Shown here: positions 56,543-64,000 of the stretch, piece by piece
Position numbering within the stretch: the stretch's first letter is position 1
How the letters are laid out: each line of letters begins with the position of its first letter
Assembly (NCBI GenBank): GCA_027422505.1
Contig: JAPQWV010000684.1
Coordinates: 124,001-188,000 of the forward strand
Reading direction: 5' to 3'
Origin: Craterostigma plantagineum
Taxonomy: Eukaryota; Streptophyta; Magnoliopsida; Lamiales; Linderniaceae
DNA length: 64,000 bases
Made by a program: the position numbers and the translations under genes
Notes under the pieces: model-generated
The model's database searches: none
Told to the model about the DNA's origin: nothing
What the model saw: the letters and a program-made list of their open reading frames with translations, nothing else

Positions 56543-59500
56543 TGTAGCGACCCTAGCCATCACTACCATTTCCCAATGTTAAATTACGTGATACGACGTC
56601 GTAATTTTGAAGACACATGAAAACGCGTACGAAAATTTTCATTTTCCATATACGTAATGGAAATCATCCTATACATGACAAAAGAATTACGTAATTCCTA
56701 ATTACATGCGTGTCCTAATTCACATGAAATGTGTGTACATGCACAACAAAAGTATTCCTATGCGCCCGGGCTCACAGGTCGTCATCCATGTACACATCAC
56801 CCCCAAAAGACGCTCGGAAGCTTCAAAAGATGCCTTGCCAGCTAGGCGATCACGTACAGTGTTCGCTAGTACCTACAACACATAACGCAAGGGATGAGCT
56901 GCCAGGCTTAGTAAGTAGAAATTATGCATGAATGCACGTGTCCTAATTCACAACGACAATCCGCGTCGATGCTTTCTTACATCTCGTATTCTTTTGTTCT
57001 CTCATTTCATATGGGCCCTCGGCTTTCCATCTCACTATGCGCCATTTCATAGAGCTCAAACCCACAAGGGGTATATACATATATGAGGGTTCACACACCG
57101 AGAGGTTAACCCGAAGGCACCTTTCCAATTCCCGTGTGGCCCATCACGCGGACGCTTCTCACTGTAGCCAACTCCGAGGTCGCCAACACCAGAGGTTCCC
57201 TCTTTGTCACGTTTCCCTCGTGTCGCATCCTCCAGGTTGCATCTTCCGCTATGGGGTACTCACCTACCTATCGTGTCAGGCAACGTGGCATCATGAATCG
57301 CCATGGTGTAATCCCCTACTTATCGTGTCAGGTAATTTCGGCATCGTGAATCGCCATGGTCGCATAGGAGAGCCCTGACTCGTCATTGAGTCGATGCAAT
57401 TGCCAACATCGGCAATTACCTATCTCTCATAGGCAATCTTATAATATGCACTCTCTCATGTCTTGCTTCTCATGCGTGCATAAGCTCATGTCATGATTCA
57501 TGTATATGTGCATATCATAGCCTTATGCAAAATAAATAATTCATCTCATACAAGATTCACATATTGTCACGTAAGCACGAAATCACATAAGTCATTCACA
57601 TATAAGTTATGTGTTGTAGTTGAATTTCCACTTACATGTCGTCCGTGCTACGCTAATTCACTGCTCTGAGAATTGCCTATCGTTCGACCCTTAATAAAGA
57701 TATCGAATATTAGTCTAAAATTTATCTTGAATAACTAGGTTTAAGCTTAATTCAGTTGTACTAAATTGATTTAGTACTCGACCTTACTACCTTAACTCAA
57801 GTCTCGACTTATAGCCTAAGTCAAATCGGCATTAGACTAAACTAAACCACTAATGTTTCTAAGTCATTTAATTTCCAGCCTAAGTTATGTTAGTATTTAA
57901 TTATAAACTAGAAGACTTGGCGAAAGTTAATCACTTTTAGGGCTAGATTCGCCCGATTCATGAGAATGCATGGCAATTAATTTCACTCTATTGTGGTACT
58001 TGGAATCGCCCGATTCCATTATGTACTAGGCTCACTTTTGAAATCACATGTAAATCGCCCGATTTAGGAAGCTTGCATGGGTGAAATCCTTCAAATCGCC
58101 GCGTGCTAACATCGCTCTCCAATCGCCCGATTGGTGCCTTGGGTTCATGCATCGCCCAATTTGATGGAACTTTATATCGCCCGATCTGTGCTTGTGTTGT
58201 ATAGCATTTCGCCGAGGTTTTTGTGGCTTAACAAATCGCCCGTTTTGTCCATGCATGGAATCGTCCGACTCGTCGTGCATGGGCTTACAAGTCGACCGAT
58301 TTGTTGATTTTGTTGAGTCTCACACTTGATTTTGCCTGATTCCATGGAGCCATAAAATGGCCCAATTTGTGCAAGCCTCGATCATGGTTTCGCCCGACTT
58401 CTTGGAAACCTAACTCGCCCGATTTGCATGGTGTACAAGCTTCTTCAAATCGCCGCGTTCTTACGTCATCATACGATCGGCCGATTTGGCATGCTTCACA
58501 CTCGCATTTCGCCGAGATTCTCACTACTTACATAATCGCCCGATTTCACATGAAAATTTAACCTAAGTTTTGACTGACTAATTTTGTCTTACCCTAAAAT
58601 TGCCGGAAACCTCATGTGTTTTTCAACAATCGATTGACATCCTCAACCCTTCAAGCTTTCATGCTACCCAAATTCATTTCCTTACATTCCCTACCCAGAA
58701 TTTCTAACTCCCAAGAATTCTTATACTCCAAAATGGTTAGTATGACACAAAGATCAATTTATGCCATAGCTCTAACCCAAAAAACCTGCTAACAACAACC
58801 GAAATTTGGTTTACCCTAGGATAATACCCCTAAACGTGAATTTCTGATTTCTACACCAACTAGGGTTTTGGTGTCTTTCTTATACCTTAATTCTTGCATT
58901 TTCTTAAGTTTAGGGTTAGGGTTCTTACAAAATTCCTAAGGTACGAAGATTACAGTAGTTAGGGATAGTATTTTACTTACCAAATTCGAATCCTAAGTCA
59001 GCTTGAGGTGTTCTTGGGTTGAAGTTCCTCTCGTCTCCCCCCTTTCTTCCTGAGTTGAGTTTTATGTTTATGAGGGTTTCATCCCTTTTATTTCTTATAG
59101 ATATTTATCTATCGTTCCTTTGCTTGGAAATTATCAAACCTAGACTTAGGAGAATGGGCTTGATATGACATCTTGGTGACCAAGCTCATACCTTTACCCC
59201 TCATATTAAGGAATTTCAGTTGACCCTTCGCTATCCAAAAATCATCACTAATCACCTGATTTGGCCTTGATAGCCCGGCGGAAGTGAATTTGTCAAGCCT
59301 TGGAATCGGCCGATTAACTTATGATAGGGTCATTTCAATGTGCAACAATTCTACTTGTCTTTTTTTTTTGGAAAGATTTCTACTTATCTTACTCTCGGCG
59401 ATTTCAACGCTTATTAGCGTGGGAATCGGCCGATCGATTGTACATCCAATCGCCCGATTTGAGGGGTTCTTAAGCCAAATCGTCGAAAACCCTTTTGGAG

Positions 59501-60025
59501 GTACAAATCGCCCGATTCTTAGTGGTTAGATTTTGAGCTCGGCGATTTCAATGATCATGTGTATCTTAATCAACCGATTTGAGCTCATCTTGGTCCACCC
59601 GCCCGATCTATCTTTATTTGCTCAGGTTCGGCGATTTCTCATATGCATGCAACGTGTACTTGCTAATTAAAAATTCTTAAAGTTCTTAGTTTTCCTAAGT
59701 CTCAACTCAAATCGACACTACTAGTCCGCACCACGCAAAAACATTAGCTAATTTCTTCTTAGTGTCATCACATGAATCACAATTCGTAGCACCTACGGGG
59801 TCATGAATCACGTAGCACACAATCACATAGACACATAAGTCATTTAAAGATACAAAAGCATGGAAACATAATATCACCCGTCGAGCTTAAATTAATTATG
59901 TGTCCAAGTAAGATATTTCACCCAAAATGCTAGCTCCTTAACGTAATTAGCTCAACAATGTCTCTAATTAGTTATTTCCCCCATTAGTTATCGTAAATCC
60001 CGTAATCAGATTTTAGGGGTATTAC
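56543..60025 (-). repeat. LTR A (Tekay-like, 3483 bp)
   Basis: Minus strand from TGTAATACCCCTAAAATCTG (60025) to AGGGTCGCTACA (56543). It contains two AATCGCCCGATT motif clusters, a two-copy TATCGTGTCAGG(C/T)AA ... GAATCGCCATGG repeat (about 57270 and 57325), and the GACGACCTGTGAG block seen in Gypsy-1. Its middle does not resemble LTR B although both flank the same internal remnant, so they are not a normal LTR pair. Confidence 0.88.
57930..59640. repeat. AATCGCCCGATT motif clusters in LTR A
   Basis: More than twenty exact or one-off copies of AATCGCCCGATT, or the variant AATCGGCCGATT, in two groups (57940-58560 and 59250-59640). The motif is a near-palindrome (AATCG / CGATT). Spacing is irregular. 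Two GCGGCG-type variants AAATCGCCGCGT occur at 58093 and 58447. Confidence 0.9.
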
Positions 60026-60940
60026 AATTATTTTCGATATGAATGTTATTTTGCGATGAAAAACTGTGTAAACAGTGAAATCAATCATAAAATTATTTAG
60101 TGAGGTGTTGCGATCTGCGTCGAGAAATTTTGTTGACCAGAATCCACAATATAGACAGTGTTGACTCGAAAAATTGACTAAGTTTTTCGAGCGTAAATTT
60201 TCTTTAATTGTTTTTGGTCGTTGAAGAATAGTACCCGAAGGAGTTTCTCGCTGAGTCAATCTAATTGGTTGACCAATAAAATAGAGCAAAAATCAAATAT
60301 GTCTGACCGACAAATTTTTTCGAGAGAAAAGGTTTTGCGCAGGTGTCAAAATTGTCAATTCCCGTCGAAATCTTAAGGCTCGAGAATTTTTCTAAACATG
60401 TTCTTGACAACAGCGACTTCAGTAACCAAACAGTATTTTGATTGAGCAAACAGAGATTTTCGATCGAGAAATTAATTTCGATCGAAGACTCAACGAGAAA
60501 AATTGAAATTAACAGTTTAAACACAGAATACGATTTTAACACAGATTCAAGCAAATACTGGAAATTAATCGATGAAACTGCAGGTATATGCTCGAAGTAA
60601 TCTACTGAGTACTCACAAACAGAAGATTAAACATGTTTTAAAGCAAATGATGTTCAATTCGACAAAAAACAGAACACGTCATACTGTTTTCACGCGAATA
60701 GTGAGATCACAGAATCGAGAATTCAGCTTAAATCATGATCCTGATTGCTACCGATCTAATCCTGATTGATTTATACTACTTCGACTAGCACAGAAACATC
60801 AAATTTCGATCAATTAAGCACATAATTAAGCAAATAAGATCGAAAATCGTTTTTGCACCAAACTGTTCTTCGATGGAACAGTAGCAGATTTCGAATTCGA
60901 TCCAATTCTAACAATTCACCTTCAAAACAGATACGAATCT
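60026..60940 (-). other. Leader of a minus-strand copia-type element, with CGATCGAGAAA motifs
   Basis: AT-rich, no convincing ORF. Several TTTTCGATCGAGAAATT-like motifs (60450-60500) match the 33900-35260 tract. It lies between LTR A and a primer site, so it is presumably the 5' untranslated region of a copia element truncated by LTR A. Confidence 0.45.
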
Positions 60941-60952
60941 GCTCTGATACCA
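60941..60952 (-). other. Primer-binding site of a copia-type element
   Basis: The minus strand reads TGGTATCAGAGC two bases after an LTR end ...CCTAACA (60955). Confidence 0.75.
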
Positions 60953-61125
60953 ATTGTTAGGTCCTGAATTATCAACTCTAATATCCTAGACTTCAATCCT
61001 TAGTTAATCGATTAGAATAGTTTAGAAATCAAAGTTCGATCGAGAAACTCGTTTCAAACCTCGAGAGAGAATTCGCTTAGTGAAATGAAGATTTCTGACT
61101 CTCTTCAAGCATAATGTTTGTACAT

Positions 61126-61136
61126 CTATTTATACC
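61126..61136 (-). promoter_or_regulatory. TATA box of the copia-type LTR
   Basis: GGTATAAATAG on the minus strand, about 170 bases before the LTR end. Confidence 0.5.
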
Positions 61137-61237
61137 AAACATACTTGGTATAAATAATAAATAAGTCCTAATCTAAGGACAAATACAAGAAAAGCCCCAA
61201 ATTACAAGGACACCTAATTACATCTAAACACAACTAA

Positions 61238-61445
61238 TTTTTTTTTGATAACCGGGGAAAGCCGATGGTGAAACCCCGGGGTCGACCCACTACCTGCTAA
61301 GCAGGTCGTCCAGGTCAATCGCACATGTCTGGACCAATGTGGGCAGGCTTAGGGAAATGTCACAGGGATGAGATTCGAACCCAGGACCTCTGCCAACATG
61401 ACCCTAAGCGACTCAGCTTGACCAGTAGAGCCAAGCCTCATCGGC
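61238..61445 (-). mobile_element. tRNA-derived SINE
   Basis: A short non-coding retroposon that borrows LINE enzymes. Perfect 12-bp target duplications AAACACAACTAA flank it (61226-61237 and 61446-61457). On the minus strand it has an RNA polymerase III A box (TGGCTCTACTGGT, 61421-61433) and B box (GGTTCGAATCT, 61371-61381) and ends in nine As. About 200 bp, no ORF. Boundaries are exact. Confidence 0.93.
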
Positions 61446-61518
61446 AAACACAACTAAAATTGTATTCTACAATATCCACTAAAAGTTTTGGGCCTATGTT
61501 TTGATTTAATTTTAGCCC

Positions 61519-62661
61519 AATTGGAACCTGTTGCTAAATTATTTCTAAGGATTTTGGGCTCAATGTTTAATTCTAGTCCATTTATAATTCTAGCGCAACT
61601 CAAACAATAATAACATAGCCCAATCCTATTATTATCTCTTATCTTTCTGATTCTATATCTCGAAAATTCTAAATAAGTTGGGTGTCATAAGGCACATAAT
61701 TATTTGCACAAAATTCATAAAACCACTTAAGCACATACTTGGCACATAGAACGTGAATGCAAATTTACATAGTCACATGGATCATGAATGCAAATTTATT
61801 GGCCAACTAGCTACGGGGACTCGGGTGCAACACTTGCAGCTGGCGTCACAGGCATGACACGGACAGCTTTGCGACATTTTCTTATTTCTATCAGATGAGT
61901 GTAAGCGATGTTCGATGGACCTGAAATTTAGCCACAGAAAAAAGATTCAACAATCTTGATTCTGACCAAAGGGATTCCTAATCCGATGTCCGGATTGGCA
62001 TATATGAATTTTTGAATCTGCTGCTACTTTTTGAGCGAGATTCACGGTGGTGACGAACCTTGCTCGTGGCTATGAACCCTATTTTCGGTCCATTTTTCAT
62101 CGTTTCATTCCGGGAATCTAAGTAAATATAGTTTCTAAAACTTATATTTAACGTTTTATTAATGTCTCCAAGACCGTTAAATAATAATACATCTCATATT
62201 CGTTAAATAATAAAACATCTCATATTCGTTAGGCACTGTCTCAATGTTTCTTTTTATGCCCGACTCTATTGGTTCGTCTCAAGCCAGCAAGGGAGGAGTC
62301 CAAGAATTCGGTAAGCACCTAGCCAATCCCGTGGTACCGAATAGATTCCGTGTTGAGGATGATCTTCGTCGTTTTTACGAATCGACTATAGATTTTCGTC
62401 ATACGTATAGACCATTAACGTATGTCCCGGTCGAGGGAGAGTCATGATTACATATACCTCACCAACTCGACTCTATGACTGTAACCAAACTGCACTACAC
62501 GTCCCACATAAGTTAGTTTAATGCTCTGGCCAAAGGCTTCGAAATTTCTCATCCACAATATGCATAGGACATATATCTGGATTACTAACGAGACAGTGAA
62601 TCCCTCGTGACTGTCAATGCCCGACAGTTATCCTTCTATGTCAAGACCGCATGTCGCCGCT
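61519..62661 (-). repeat. Repeat R1, right copy, with a 312-bp insertion
   Basis: Inverted copy of 6208-7021. The extra segment 61812-62123 resembles part of LTR B near 52650-52770 (GATGGACCTGAAA, TCTTGATTCT, ATATGAATTTTTGAA). No real gene: the 67-codon plus-strand ORF at 62244 is not matched by an open frame in the left copy. Confidence 0.75.
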
Positions 62662-63249
62662 GACCCATGTTCGACCCCGACCAATGCGGGCCTAGCCAAC
62701 TAGTGACAAATCAAGACCCCGAAGTCAACTCCGTTAAAGACCCTTTGGTCTAAGGTCCACACACACTATTATAGTCAATCAATCTATCATTAACGCTTCC
62801 CAGAGTAATAGGCTATGTGATCGTCGATTATGTGTCGTATCCAAATACAAGTTAATCATCGATTCAACTTATATCAATGTTACGACCTCCAACTTCCCAA
62901 GTGAATGGTTGGCACAACCATTTAGGAATCGTCAACAAATAAGTTGTGGCTGACAGTCAGTCACCCTACTGAAGTCTAAGACTCATGAATGTATGTAATA
63001 TTCGAGAATAATGGCTCATGCCCCAACTCTCATCCCATGAGAATCAGTGACTATACTCGCAAAATATGGGTTTTATTTATTTACTGTCTAACCAGATGCC
63101 AAGAGAGAACTGATGGTAAATAAATAATATGACTATCAAGGACTAAATTGTAGAAACATATATTCCATAAATGAAGTATTCGAATACAATATTCTCATAC
63201 ATAGCAAATAATACATCGATTAAATACGTTCCTCCGCTAGCTGTCATAG
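62662..63249. other. Non-coding stretch continuing R1
   Basis: No ORF or RNA gene seen. It carries on the same LTR-like style (GACTAAATTGTAGAAACATA) but has no second copy in the window for comparison. Confidence 0.4.
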
Positions 63250-63475
63250 CTTCCACAAAGAAGCGAAATCAAGAAAGAAGAAATCTTTGGAGGTTTCCCA
63301 GTCATCGCAGAGCGTTCAACTGAGCATTAAGGAGTTCTATCGATCGTCGAAAAAAGCTGTTGTGAACGATGAAGGGATTGACGAAAAGAAGGGATTGAAG
63401 AGCAGTTTTGATTCGTCTGTCGAAGGTAAGAGGAAAGGTTCGAGCTCGTCGGGAATTTCGAAATTGGAACCTTGT
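63250..63475 (+). pseudogene. C-terminal exon fragment with a PCNA-binding-like (PIP box) motif
   Basis: After an acceptor-like CTGTCATAG the frame reads FHKEAKSRKKKSLEVSQSS, QSVQLSIKEFYRSSKKAVV, then a Lys/Ser/Glu-rich tail (DEKKGLKSSFDSS, EGKRKGSSSS). QLSIKEFY fits the PIP-box pattern Q-x-x-I-x-x-aromatic-aromatic exactly, and is preceded by a basic cluster, as at the C-termini of several DNA-repair nucleases and other replication proteins. I cannot name the gene. The reading frame ends inside LINE-7 at 63505. No upstream exons are visible, so this is a stranded or captured fragment. Confidence 0.45.
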
Positions 63476-64000
63476 AGTTTCACTCTCTACGAATTTTCTC
63501 TCTAACAAACCCTAATCCACACCTCTTCATCTTCCACCATCTCCAATCACCTCACCTCTGCTGCCGGCCGCTTCACCACCATATTGTCACCTACCGGCGA
63601 CCACCACACCACACCCTCCTTCACCACCATAGGGCCTTAGCCTCAGTCGATCTCTTCCTTTTCTTCTTTGTGTCTATTCATCTTCACTCTTCGTGACCTT
63701 TCAACTTCTTCTATATTCTTCCTTGCTGAATCTGCCATGGCTGATTCTGAGATAAATCTAGACTATCTTGGACCTGTGCCGGACTATGGGCTGCTAAGGA
63801 ACAACATCGTCAAGTTTGAAGAACGCTTCGACGTCGCAGCTTTCGAGGCTCTTTTGGTTCGGGTCAATGGCGCTCAAAGTGGCTCCCAACCATCGCCGGT
63901 GCAACCGTCACCTGTCCCAAGCAGGTCCGAACCCCCTCCAAATGGGCCTGCCCCTAGTCGCAACCAGCCTGCCCCGTCGTGGATCCCGCAGCACCGGAAC
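63476..64000 (+). mobile_element. LINE-7, 5' end (continues beyond the window)
   Basis: CT-rich start, CCCTAATCC, ACCGGCGACCACC and a pyrimidine-rich leader, all in the order of LINE-5, then ORF1. It may be a full-length LINE because its 5' UTR is present. Confidence 0.6.
63737..64000 (+). CDS. LINE-7 ORF1, N-terminal 88 codons (runs off the window)
   Basis: Open from ATG at 63737 to the window edge with no stop: MADSEINLDYLGPVPDYGLL, then RFDVAAFEALLVRVNGA, followed by a Pro/Ser-rich linker (SPVQPSPVPSRSEPPPNGPA). It matches the ORF1 start of LINE-3. L1 ORF1 products bind their own RNA in the cytoplasm; the RNA-binding and zinc-knuckle parts would lie beyond base 64000. The start is chosen because LINE-3 shares TCTGCCATGG there. 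Confidence 0.65.
   Translation, partial: MADSEINLDYLGPVPDYGLLRNNIVKFEERFDVAAFEALLVRVNGAQSGSQPSPVQPSPVPSRSEPPPNGPAPSRNQPAPSWIPQHRN

Larger units (their letters stand above)
60955..61687 (-). repeat. Copia-type LTR end, carrying a SINE
   Basis: The LTR 3' end is fixed by CCTAACA next to the primer site. A TATA box and a leader starting CTTGAAGAGAGTC lie where expected. The 5' limit is uncertain: TGACACCC at 61687 is one candidate, but sequence beyond it is also shared with the left R1 copy, so the LTR may be longer. Confidence 0.55.

Noticed and set aside
61371..61433. A tRNA gene on the minus strand
   Set aside because: A and B boxes are present, but there is no full cloverleaf; poly(A) and target duplications show a SINE.
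62244..62447. A 67-codon plus-strand ORF in R1
   Set aside because: The left R1 copy does not preserve the frame; it is LTR-like DNA.
1..64000. An integrated DNA virus or pararetrovirus
   Set aside because: All RT-containing regions have LINE, gypsy or copia domain order; I saw no movement protein, coat or envelope gene.

Overview
The window is repeat-rich plant nuclear DNA, probably from a large-genome eudicot. Nearly every readable protein belongs to a retroelement: L1-type LINEs, Ty3/gypsy chromovirus-like (Tekay/Del-type) and Tat-type elements, and Ty1/copia remnants. Intron-like signals, initiator-Met tRNA primer sites and a tRNA-derived SINE fit a plant. I see no bacterial genes, rRNA or functional tRNA. 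The species cannot be named from this sequence.

Layout. 1-723 is the start of a minus-strand gypsy LTR. 724-1591 and 5809-5917 hold scraps of a possible spliced gene split by LINE-1 (1592-5808, minus). 6208-7021 is a dispersed repeat (R1) whose inverted copy lies 55 kb away at 61519-62661. 7021-17914 is a nest: LINE-2 is cut by LTR E; LTR E holds LINE-3 with an 18-bp target duplication; LINE-3 holds LTR C; LINE-6 lies beyond. 17930-32520 holds two Tat-type elements head to head around one LTR, forming a palindrome of about 14 kb. 32521-37632 (minus) is the decayed 3' half of a SIRE-like copia element. 37637-50955 is a LINE (LINE-4) split by the youngest element here, Gypsy-1 (38917-48649, plus), with 5-bp target duplications CCACC, a nearly complete pol and near-identical LTRs apart from one large deletion. 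50993-60025 (minus) is a chain of gypsy parts: gag B, LTR B, a pol-deleted body, gag A and LTR A. 60026-63249 is copia LTR and leader DNA carrying a SINE and the second R1 copy. The window ends with a gene fragment containing a PCNA-binding-like motif and the 5' end of another LINE.

How the parts relate. These are layers of insertion. The LINE and LTR proteins act only on their own element's RNA or cDNA: reverse transcription, integration and Gag packaging. The most unusual pattern is in the LTRs. Related minus- and plus-strand gypsy LTRs share their ends and general order, but each carries a different amplified short CG-containing motif in its middle (TGTCGA, AATCGCCCGATT or CACGGCCGTGA) plus its own short tandem repeat nearer the primer site. 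Secondly, the LINE 3' ends share two small hairpins close to the poly(A) tail. Thirdly, the Tat palindrome has an excess of homopolymer deletions in one arm, so assembly error must be considered.
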